Below, in pieces: positions 34,816 through 42,691 of a DNA stretch of 64,000 nt (the first letter of the stretch is position 1; each line of letters begins with the position of its first letter). Origin of the DNA: Deltaproteobacteria bacterium (GTDB lineage: Bacteria > Desulfobacterota > DSM-4660 > Desulfatiglandales > HGW-15); contig JAFDEF010000006.1 in assembly GCA_019310485.1 (NCBI GenBank), forward strand, positions 1 to 64,000, in the 5' to 3' direction. A program made the position numbers and the translations under genes. The notes beneath the pieces were generated by a model. The model saw only the letters and a list, made by a program, of their open reading frames with translations, made no database searches and was not told the DNA's origin.

Positions 34816-35688
34816 ATGATCGACTATGAGTATAAGATACCGGCAGATCTTCACGAAGTTTTCACCCTTCTAAAAGAGTACGGGGAAAAAGCGACTCTTG
34901 TGGCAGGCGGAACTGATGTAATGGTGAAAATAAGGAACACGCGAAAAGCACCTGAGGTTCTGATTTCCTTAAGAAGGCTTGAAGATCTCCGGTATATCAG
35001 AAAAAACGGCGGGTACCGTATAGGGGGTCTTACCACGCACAGGATGCTGGAGCTCTCCAATCTGGTGAGAACCGAGCTGTCGGCGCTTCACGATGCCGCA
35101 TCCCAGGTGGGATCAGTTCAGGTCAGAAACGTTGCAACCCTGGGAGGGAATATCTGTAATGCAGCCCCATCTGCAGATACGGCTGCCCCTTTGCTGGTTT
35201 TGGATGCAGCCGTGGTTCTCGAGGGACCGGGAGGAAGACGCAGGGTTCCGATTGCTGAATTTTTCAAGGGAACCTACCGGACGGTGAAAGAACCCGATGA
35301 GGTGCTAATTGAGTTTGATATTCCTGAAAAGATGGGCGCCTTCGGAAGTGCTTACTGGAAGCACTCGAGAAGAAAGGCAATGGAACTGCCGCTTATCGGA
35401 ATAGCTGTGTCTGTTAAATTATCTGAAGCAAACGAAATTGAGGATTCTAGAATAGCCTTGACCGTAGCAGCCCCCACCCCCATAAGGGCCTACCTTGCCG
35501 AGGACTTTCTAAGGGGCAAGCCTTTTACCGACCAAGTACTCAAGGAAGCAGGGGAGATCGCATCCTCTTCAGAGTGTTGCACTCTTAGGACCAGCTTACG
35601 CTGCGAAGCGTGGTATCGTGAAGACATGATAAAAATTTTTGTGCCACGCATGGCAAAGCTGGCTGCTGAGCGCATAAAGAGTAGATGA
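34816..35688 (+). CDS. molybdenum hydroxylase, FAD-binding subunit (CoxM/XdhB type)
   Basis: 290 residues. FAD-binding segments of the family are visible: LVAGGTDVMVKIR (30-42) and ATLGGNICNAAPSADTAAPLLVL (about 111-133), with the C-terminal CO-dehydrogenase flavoprotein domain ending in LRTSLRCEAWYREDM. It passes electrons from the 2Fe-2S subunit to NAD or another acceptor. It is the first of three genes (FAD, Fe-S, Mo) encoding a xanthine-oxidase-family hydroxylase. It is preceded by GGGGGA and the 130-bp gap after the ligase gene shows no other feature. Confidence 0.92.
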   Translation: MIDYEYKIPADLHEVFTLLKEYGEKATLVAGGTDVMVKIRNTRKAPEVLISLRRLEDLRYIRKNGGYRIGGLTTHRMLELSNLVRTELSALHDAASQVGSVQVRNVATLGGNICNAAPSADTAAPLLVLDAAVVLEGPGGRRRVPIAEFFKGTYRTVKEPDEVLIEFDIPEKMGAFGSAYWKHSRRKAMELPLIGIAVSVKLSEANEIEDSRIALTVAAPTPIRAYLAEDFLRGKPFTDQVLKEAGEIASSSECCTLRTSLRCEAWYREDMIKIFVPRMAKLAAERIKSR

Positions 35689-35765
35689 ACGCAGTTGTTT
35701 AGAAAAAGAGTCTTGCGTCAGACCGAGGCCCGGAAGTTTTTTAAGTGAACTGGAGGAAACATCTG

Positions 35766-36248
35766 ATGGAGAAAGTGTCTGTGTCTTTCACCTTAAATGG
35801 TGAGCCTGTAACAATAGAGGTCCCGACCACATGGAACCTTCTCAAGGTTTTGCGGGAATGTTTTGAGTTGAATGGCGCGAAAGAAGGTTGTGGTGTCGGG
35901 GAATGTGGTTGCTGCACTGTCATTGTGGACGGGGATGCAGTGAACTCTTGCATTTATCCAATCCCGGAGATCGAGGGCAGATCAGTCCTTAGTGTTGAAG
36001 GGATATCGGGGACGGACGGAGGCTTGCACCCTCTTCAAAAAGCGTTTTTAGAAAACAATGCCGTGCAATGCGGGTTTTGTACCTCGGGGATGATAATGTC
36101 GGCAAAAGCCCTGTTGGACAAAAATCCTGAGCCTACGGAAGACGAGATCAGGACAGGCATCTCGGGCAATTTCTGCCGATGTACGGGTTATGTACAGATA
36201 GTGGAAGCGATTGAAATGGCCGCAAAGAACAAAGAGGGTAATTTCTAG
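35766..36248 (+). CDS. molybdenum hydroxylase, 2x[2Fe-2S] subunit
   Basis: 160 residues. The plant-type [2Fe-2S] cluster ligands are C42, C47, C50 and C62 (GCGVGECGCC...SC), and the second cluster near the molybdopterin uses C102, C105, C137 and C139 (QCGFC...FCRC). This is the standard small subunit of xanthine-oxidase-family enzymes. The ATG at 35766 with an upstream TGGAGGAAA is preferred; a GTG seven codons earlier exists. It lies between the FAD and Mo subunit genes. Confidence 0.95.
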   Translation: MEKVSVSFTLNGEPVTIEVPTTWNLLKVLRECFELNGAKEGCGVGECGCCTVIVDGDAVNSCIYPIPEIEGRSVLSVEGISGTDGGLHPLQKAFLENNAVQCGFCTSGMIMSAKALLDKNPEPTEDEIRTGISGNFCRCTGYVQIVEAIEMAAKNKEGNF

Positions 36249-36259
36249 GGGAGGAGAGG

Positions 36260-38656
36260 ATGAGCGAATATTTATACGTGGGGAAAAGTACGCCACGAAC
36301 GATTGAAACAGACAAAGTGACGGGCAGGGCTGTTTATATAAGTGACTTGAGACGGCCTGGAATGCTGTTTGGAAAAATACTTTACAGTAGATATGCCCAT
36401 GCAAAAATCAAAGGTATTGATACCTCGAAGGCGGAAAAGCTTCAAGGCGTGAGGGCGGTCTTAACAGGCCGTGATATCCCAGAGGTTAGAGTGGGGTTCC
36501 TGAAAGATCAAACAGTGCTGAAAAAAGATGTTGTCCGCCAGTTCAGAGACGAGGTGGCGGCTGTGGCAGCCACAAGTCCGGAAATAGCGGAAGAAGCTCT
36601 GGGCTTGATTGAGGTGGAATACGAGGAGCTTCCGGCAGTTTTTGATCCTATAGAGGCTATGAAGGAAGATGCTCCTCTTGTCCATGAGATAGATGCAAGG
36701 GGGAGACCTGTGAGGAGCAATATTCTTCCACTCCCCTGGAAATTTAGTGCCGGGGACATTGAACAGGGCCGCAAGGATTCGGCTTATATTGCCAAAGATA
36801 ACGTGAGAACCACATGGGTGAATCAATGCTGTATGGGGACCAGCGGGTGCGTGGCTGAGTTTGACATGAACAACAATCTTACTCTTTACAGCCAGACGAA
36901 TGTTCCTTTTCTGGGCAAACAGAGGATTGTGGAGTACCTGAGAAACATCGGATTGAAGGGAAGCAGGGTAAGGGTTGTTAATCCCATTGTGGGGGGCAGT
37001 TTCGGGACAAAGCTGGATACAGATATATACGAATTCATAGCCGTTCAGCTTGCCCTCAGAACCCGGAAGCCCGTAAAAATTCTTTTCACCAGGGAAGAGG
37101 AGTTTCGCGCCCTGCCTCCGAGGCAACCTGCGATATTTGAGATAGAGCAGGGGTGCGACAAGGAAGGAAAGCTAACCTTTAGAAAGGTGGAGGCAATCTT
37201 GGACAATGGAGCCTACACCTCATGGGGAGCAACCACTCCCTCGGTAATGATGATGCCCATTTCTTCCCTGTACCGCGTTCCTAATGTCAGTTTTAATGCA
37301 ACGTGCGTTTACACCAACAACATTTACTGCCAGGCTATGAGAGGATACGGGAATCCTCAGGCCACTTTTGCCGTGGAAACCTCAATGGATAGCCTTGCAG
37401 AGGAGGCGGGGATCGATCCGGCTGAGCTAAGGTTGATCAATTGTAACAAGCCCGGAGAGTTGACCCCCATGAGGCTGAAAATAACCACCTGCCCTCTGGA
37501 CAGATGCATTAAGACGGTGCAGGAAAAAATTAACTGGAAGGAGAAGCGCGGAAAACGCAACGGCAGGGGCATCGGGATGGCATCTTTGATCCACGTGGCA
37601 GGTGGGGCAAGAGTGTACAAATCAGATGGTCACGGAATAATGGTCAAGGTGGATCAGAATGGAAATGTGGATGTGCTGGAAAGCGGAACCGACCAGGGCC
37701 AGGGCTCTCCAACGGTGATTTCCCAGATGGTTGCAGAAGCTCTGGGCTTTAGGCCCGAAGATGTCTCTATCACACTGGGCGATACTGCATTGTGCCTGTG
37801 GGATGCCGGAACGCATGCAAGCAGACATACCTTTATGGCCGGGAACGCTGCAATAAGGGCGTGTGACAAGGCAAAGAAGCAGATCCTGGAAATGGCTGTT
37901 GAGCACATGCCGGAGATTGTGGAGTACAAACTGAAGCGGAAAGAGAGAAAAGACCCGGATTTTCAAATGCCCGACCTTGACTACAGCCTGATAAGTGAGC
38001 CTGATAAGCTGGACATAAAGGACAGGTACATTTTTCCGAAAAATCAGCCAGAGCATCCTTACTTTAGAATGGAAGTGAGTGAGGTGCTCACAAGAGGCTT
38101 GCACGTTGGGACCGGCGAGAGCAAAGTGGTTGTGGGGGAGGCTTTCTACGATCCTCCCACAGAAATGCTGGACAGAGAGATGAAAGGTAATTATTCATGT
38201 ACTTATGCTTTTGGAACTACCGCAGTAGAAGTGGAAGTGGACCGGGAAACCGGGGAGGTGAAGATTCTTAATCTCTTTGCGGCACACGACGTGGGCAGAG
38301 CAATGAATCCAACCCTAGTCAAAGGGCAAATCTATGGTGCCGCGTACATGGGGGTTGGCTACGGTCTTACCGAGCAACTCCAACTGAGAAACGGCAGAGT
38401 GATGAACCCCAATTTCCGGGATTACAAGATGCTCACTGCCAAGGATGTGGTGCCGGTGGTTCCACTCGTAATTGAGGAACCGGATGCCGACGGGCCGTTT
38501 GGCGCAAAAGGGATTGGTGAGCCAGGGCTTGTTCCCACTGCTCCCGCTATTGCCAATGCTATCTACGATGCCATAGGTGTAAGGATTACTGATTTGCCCA
38601 TTACTGCGGAAAAAGTTCTGGTCGCTTTGAAAAAGAAAGCGGGAGAGCAAAGCTAA
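36260..38656 (+). CDS. molybdenum hydroxylase, molybdopterin-binding large subunit; indole-ring C2 hydroxylase candidate
   Basis: 798 residues, the full-length catalytic subunit of the xanthine-oxidase family. It shows TGRDIPEVRVG in the N-terminal domain, GGSFGTKLD, the AMRGYGNPQATFAVE segment (normally FRGFG.PQ), GTDQGQGSPTVISQM, and at the C-terminus KGIGEPGLVPTAPAIANAI, which holds the catalytic Glu of GxGEP. The copper-binding CSFR loop of CO dehydrogenase is absent. Enzymes of this group insert a water-derived oxygen at an electron-poor carbon of N-heterocycles. In anaerobic indoleacetate degradation such an enzyme makes the 2-oxo derivative; the next two genes then open that lactam. 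The substrate is inferred from context. Confidence 0.9.
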   Translation: MSEYLYVGKSTPRTIETDKVTGRAVYISDLRRPGMLFGKILYSRYAHAKIKGIDTSKAEKLQGVRAVLTGRDIPEVRVGFLKDQTVLKKDVVRQFRDEVAAVAATSPEIAEEALGLIEVEYEELPAVFDPIEAMKEDAPLVHEIDARGRPVRSNILPLPWKFSAGDIEQGRKDSAYIAKDNVRTTWVNQCCMGTSGCVAEFDMNNNLTLYSQTNVPFLGKQRIVEYLRNIGLKGSRVRVVNPIVGGSFGTKLDTDIYEFIAVQLALRTRKPVKILFTREEEFRALPPRQPAIFEIEQGCDKEGKLTFRKVEAILDNGAYTSWGATTPSVMMMPISSLYRVPNVSFNATCVYTNNIYCQAMRGYGNPQATFAVETSMDSLAEEAGIDPAELRLINCNKPGELTPMRLKITTCPLDRCIKTVQEKINWKEKRGKRNGRGIGMASLIHVAGGARVYKSDGHGIMVKVDQNGNVDVLESGTDQGQGSPTVISQMVAEALGFRPEDVSITLGDTALCLWDAGTHASRHTFMAGNAAIRACDKAKKQILEMAVEHMPEIVEYKLKRKERKDPDFQMPDLDYSLISEPDKLDIKDRYIFPKNQPEHPYFRMEVSEVLTRGLHVGTGESKVVVGEAFYDPPTEMLDREMKGNYSCTYAFGTTAVEVEVDRETGEVKILNLFAAHDVGRAMNPTLVKGQIYGAAYMGVGYGLTEQLQLRNGRVMNPNFRDYKMLTAKDVVPVVPLVIEEPDADGPFGAKGIGEPGLVPTAPAIANAIYDAIGVRITDLPITAEKVLVALKKKAGEQS

Positions 38657-38707
38657 AGGGAAGCTCCTGCCGGGGAAGAAAGATTCATATGGGACCTGGA
38701 GGAATAG

Positions 38708-40801
38708 ATGGCTGAAAAATTTTATCGGTTGGGCTGCGACATTGGCGGCACATTCACTGACTTTGTTCTGCTTAATGACCGGACAGGGGAGATAAAGATA
38801 AACAAGTGTCTCACGACTCCCAGGGATCCCTCTGATGCTGTTGAACAGGGCATTAGGGAATTACAGGGGGAAGTACCGGAATTCGTGGGCATGCTGGACG
38901 AGGTTATTCACGGGACGACCCTTGTCATTAACTCTATTATAGAGAGAAGAGGTGCAAAGACCGGCCTGATTACCACCAAGGGCTTCCGAGACGTGCTGGA
39001 ACTCGGAAGAGAGATTCGGTACGCCCCTTATGATATTTTTGCCGAATTTCCCAAACCCTTGATCCCCAGGCGACTCCGGCTGGAGGTGGACGAGAGAATC
39101 AGAAGCGATGGCAGCGTTTTGAAGCCTCTGGATCCGGAAGAGGCCAGAAGTGTGGTAAAGACACTGATAAACATGGGAGTAGAATCAATTGCAGTATGCC
39201 TGATTAACTCTTTTGAAAATCCCACCCATGAACTGATGATCAAAGAGATTATAGAAAAGGAGGCCCCCGATGTTTCAGTTTCCATTTCCTACCATGTCCT
39301 CCCCCAGATAAGGGAGTATGAAAGAACAAGCACTACTGTGACAAATGCATACGTTAAACCGTTGACGGGCAGGTACCTTTCGAAGCTTTCAAGCAGGCTT
39401 GAGGCCATTGGATCCAGGGGTAAACTTTTTATTATGCTGTCAAGCGGAGGCATCACTTCGGTGGAAACCGCCGCGGAATTCCCTGTAAGGATAATAGAGT
39501 CAGGACCCACTGCGGCAGTGATTGCAGGGGAGTATTTCGGCAAGCTGTTCAACATTCCCGACATGTTCTGTTTTGACATGGGAGGAACTACGGCCAAGTC
39601 ATGCTTGATACAGGGAGGTGTTGCCGGGGTTGTCCCAACGTTTGAGGTCGGCAGGGTTCAGAGATTCATGAAAGGAAGCGGGCTGACCATCCAGGTGCCT
39701 GTGGTGGACCTGATGGAGATCGGGGCAGGCGGGGGGAGCATCGCCAAGATGAGCAGGATGGGGACGCTCCAGGTTGGCCCAGAAAGCTCAGGTGCTGATC
39801 CCGGGCCTGTTTGTTATGCTCGTGGGGGAACCGAGCCGTGTGTCACGGACGCTGATCTCCTGCTTGGCTATCTTGACGAGAACTACTTCCTCGGTGGAGA
39901 AATGAAGCTTGACAAGGAAGCAGCCAGGCGGAGCGTGGAAGAAAAAATAGCAAAGCCTCTGGGAGTCTCGTTTATAAAGGCAGTTTGGGGGATACATGAT
40001 TTGATAAATGAAACCATGGCCGGGGCAGCCAAGACCCATATTGCGGAGAAAGGGGGCAATCCTAAGATTGTGACGGTCGCTGCATTCGGGGGTGCCGGTC
40101 CCGTGCATGCTTATGGACTTGCCAAGAAGCTCGGGGCTCCACGCCTGATGGTTCCTCCTAATGCTGGAGTCGGCTCTGCGCTCGGGTTTTTCACCGCGCC
40201 CCGTGCCTTTGATCTTGTCAGGAGCCACAAGATTTCTCTCAAAGATGCGGACTTTGGTGAAATTGAGAATATTTTCAAGGAAATGGAACAAGAAGGTGCC
40301 AAAACTTTGCAAAAGGCGGGGGGAGAACAGGAGATCGGGTTTGAACGATCGCTTGACATGAGATTTGTCGGACAGGGATCGGAGACTAATCTTTCAATCT
40401 CTCAAGGGGATTTTAGAACATTCAAGAAAGAAGATATCCGCTCGCTTTTTGATAGTGTCTACAAAAAACTCTACGGGAGAACCTATCCTGACTCAGAGGT
40501 AGAGTTCATTAATTTCAAAGTAAGAGCCAAGCTGCCGGAACGCTTGTTACAATTGCCCGAAATAAAAACCAGATCCGGCGCTCTTGAGGATGCAATCAAG
40601 GGGCAGCGCTCAGCCTATTCCGGGATTGCCGGAGATTTTATCCCGTATACTGTTTATGATAGATACAGACTTTTTCCGGGGGCGGAATTGAAGGGGCCTG
40701 CTATTATTGAAGAAAGGGAATCAACAGTGGTGGTAGGCGAAGATTGCCGGGTATCGGTTGATGGCTATGGGTTCCTGTGGATAGACTTGAGGGCGGCTTA
40801 A
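38708..40801 (+). CDS. hydantoinase/oxoprolinase family protein, A subunit (HyuA); lactam-opening candidate
   Basis: 697 residues, usual HyuA length. The ATPase-type motif LGCDIGGTFTDFVLL starts at residue 8. The family blocks HGTTLVINSIIERRGAKTGLITTKGF, FCFDMGGTTAKSCLI and AAFGGAGPVHAYGLAKKLG follow. HyuA/HyuB complexes hydrolyse cyclic amides (hydantoin, 5-oxoproline) at the cost of ATP, and relatives carboxylate acetone or acetophenone. Next to an N-heterocycle hydroxylase, hydrolysis of the 2-oxo-indole lactam ring is the better guess. The HyuB gene follows after 131 bp. Confidence 0.88.
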   Translation: MAEKFYRLGCDIGGTFTDFVLLNDRTGEIKINKCLTTPRDPSDAVEQGIRELQGEVPEFVGMLDEVIHGTTLVINSIIERRGAKTGLITTKGFRDVLELGREIRYAPYDIFAEFPKPLIPRRLRLEVDERIRSDGSVLKPLDPEEARSVVKTLINMGVESIAVCLINSFENPTHELMIKEIIEKEAPDVSVSISYHVLPQIREYERTSTTVTNAYVKPLTGRYLSKLSSRLEAIGSRGKLFIMLSSGGITSVETAAEFPVRIIESGPTAAVIAGEYFGKLFNIPDMFCFDMGGTTAKSCLIQGGVAGVVPTFEVGRVQRFMKGSGLTIQVPVVDLMEIGAGGGSIAKMSRMGTLQVGPESSGADPGPVCYARGGTEPCVTDADLLLGYLDENYFLGGEMKLDKEAARRSVEEKIAKPLGVSFIKAVWGIHDLINETMAGAAKTHIAEKGGNPKIVTVAAFGGAGPVHAYGLAKKLGAPRLMVPPNAGVGSALGFFTAPRAFDLVRSHKISLKDADFGEIENIFKEMEQEGAKTLQKAGGEQEIGFERSLDMRFVGQGSETNLSISQGDFRTFKKEDIRSLFDSVYKKLYGRTYPDSEVEFINFKVRAKLPERLLQLPEIKTRSGALEDAIKGQRSAYSGIAGDFIPYTVYDRYRLFPGAELKGPAIIEERESTVVVGEDCRVSVDGYGFLWIDLRAA

Positions 40802-40932
40802 AGCCGGCTACTCTAGAACAAGGGGCAGAAAAGACGCCGCAACCAGTCACTGAGGTTATGATGGGATGGGCTTTCTCACCCGCAAATTCCTAGGAGGAGC
40901 GAGCAAACGATTGTCTAGAAGCGGAGGAGTTT

Positions 40933-42657
40933 ATGTCCAGGAAATTTGATCCAATAACTTTGGAGATACTCTGGCGGAGACTCATCTCCATAGTGGATGA
41001 GGCGGACAGCACGGTATCGAGGACTGCGTTTTCAAGCCTTTTGAGAGATGCGCATGATTACACATGCATGTTTACTGATCGAAAGGGGAGGGAGCTGGCC
41101 CAGGGCACGTTTGCAACGCCGGGGCAGTCGGGAGCGATGGCACTCGGGATAAAGAACATCGTGCAAAAGCTTGAACTTGAGAGTTGCAAGGAAGGCGATG
41201 TATTTATCACTAATGATCCCTGGGCCCTGGCAGGGCATTTAAACGATGTGTGTGTAATGAGCCCGATTTTCTACAAGGGTACTCTGACAGCCTTTACAGC
41301 ATGCGTTTTTCACCACTCTGATATAGGAGGCCGGGTTTCCTCCGACAATCACGAAGTATTCGAAGAAGGGCTTTTCATCCCGCTTGTGAAACTTTACGAG
41401 GGGGGCACGCTGAATGAATCTGTCATGGAGATGATCAAGTGGAATGTAAGGACACCGGACGAGGTTGTCGGAGATATCAGGTCTCAGATAGCTGCAAACC
41501 ATGTATGCAGCGAAAAGATATGCCAGATGCTCGAAGACAATAATCTGGATGGCCTTGACGACCTGGCTGATGAAATCATCGAGCGCACCGAGAAAAGCAT
41601 GAGGGGCGCAATAGAAAAGATCCCGGACGGCATTTACAGGGCCGAGGGGATCGTTGAGCAGATGGAAGGCAAAGAAGACATAATAATAAAGGCTGCAGTA
41701 GAGGTGAAGGGAAGTGAAATTATTGTGGATCTGGCCGGATCTTCCCCTCAAGTCGACTGGGGCGGCAATGTCGTTTACAACTTCACCTACGCTTATGTTT
41801 TTATGGCTTTGAAGAGTATGTTTGACCCCGACATCCCGAACAACGACGGCTGTGCCGCTCCGATATCAATGAGGGCACCGGAGGGAACGGTAGTCAATTG
41901 CAAATTTCCGGCAGCGGTTGCAGCCAGGATGCAGGTTGGGCACTTTATGACTGAGATCATTTACAAGGCTCTGGCTGATGCAGTCCCCGACAGGGTCATT
42001 GCTGGAAGTGGAGGGACGCCGGCCACAATGAATGTCTTCTATGGGAAGAGAAACAATGGAAGCCCCTGGCATTCAGTTATCATCAGGGGCGGTGGAATGG
42101 GCGCGAGCGCCAGGGCAGACGGCCACTATGTTTCTATTTTTCCTGCAAACGGCGCAAACACCCCTGTTGAAATATTTGAAAGCGATACCCCGCTCCTGGT
42201 TGAAAAGCGTGAGCTTCTACCGGATTCAGGTGGGCCGGGAAAAATGAAGGGAGGCCTGGGCAGGCGTGTAATCTTTCGGGTTCCTGATGATGAGTATGCT
42301 CCGATTCCTCCTGTAAGCCTGGGCATCCAATCGGGGAGATATCGCTATGCGCCTGAGGGGCTTTTTGGGGGTAAGAATGGAGCAAAAGCGCGGTTCTTGG
42401 TCAACGGTGAGGCTGGGAACCCTTACGGACTCACCCAGCTTGTGCCGGGTGACGAGGTGATCATGGATGCTGCAGGCGGCGGGGGCTATGGCAATCCGTT
42501 TGAGCGTGATCCTGAAATGGTCGAACGAGATGTCGTGGAAGGATACGTGAGCATGGAAAGCGCAAAGGAAGATTATGGCGTTGTTGTCATCCCGGAAACC
42601 ATGAAAGCGGACATTGAACAGACAATGAAACTGCGAAAATCTCTTGCAAGGAGATGA
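40933..42657 (+). CDS. hydantoinase/oxoprolinase family protein, B subunit (HyuB)
   Basis: 574 residues. It has the HyuB signature regions KFDPITLEILWRRLISIVDE, TNDPWALAGHLNDVCVMSPIF with FHHSDIGGR, NVRTPDEVVGDIRSQIAAN, AAVAARMQVGHFMTE, and the C-terminal DSGGPGKMKGGLGRR and DAAGGGGYGNPFERDP. It forms the functional enzyme with HyuA; the two genes are neighbours and in order. The GGAGGAG ribosome site is strong. A third small subunit, as in acetone carboxylase, is not encoded nearby, which favours the hydrolase over the carboxylase reading. Confidence 0.9.
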   Translation: MSRKFDPITLEILWRRLISIVDEADSTVSRTAFSSLLRDAHDYTCMFTDRKGRELAQGTFATPGQSGAMALGIKNIVQKLELESCKEGDVFITNDPWALAGHLNDVCVMSPIFYKGTLTAFTACVFHHSDIGGRVSSDNHEVFEEGLFIPLVKLYEGGTLNESVMEMIKWNVRTPDEVVGDIRSQIAANHVCSEKICQMLEDNNLDGLDDLADEIIERTEKSMRGAIEKIPDGIYRAEGIVEQMEGKEDIIIKAAVEVKGSEIIVDLAGSSPQVDWGGNVVYNFTYAYVFMALKSMFDPDIPNNDGCAAPISMRAPEGTVVNCKFPAAVAARMQVGHFMTEIIYKALADAVPDRVIAGSGGTPATMNVFYGKRNNGSPWHSVIIRGGGMGASARADGHYVSIFPANGANTPVEIFESDTPLLVEKRELLPDSGGPGKMKGGLGRRVIFRVPDDEYAPIPPVSLGIQSGRYRYAPEGLFGGKNGAKARFLVNGEAGNPYGLTQLVPGDEVIMDAAGGGGYGNPFERDPEMVERDVVEGYVSMESAKEDYGVVVIPETMKADIEQTMKLRKSLARR

Positions 42658-42691
42658 GAAACTAAAACGATTTTCCAGAAGGAGTAGAGCC

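Noticed and set aside
36260-38656. large molybdenum subunit as aerobic CO dehydrogenase (CoxL)
   Set aside because: The CSFR copper-site loop of true CoxL is not present, and the organism is a strict anaerobe by context.
38708-42657. HyuA/HyuB as acetone or acetophenone carboxylase
   Set aside because: No third-subunit gene nearby, no ketone-forming enzyme in the cluster, and the neighbouring molybdenum hydroxylase predicts a lactam substrate. The possibility remains but is less likely.
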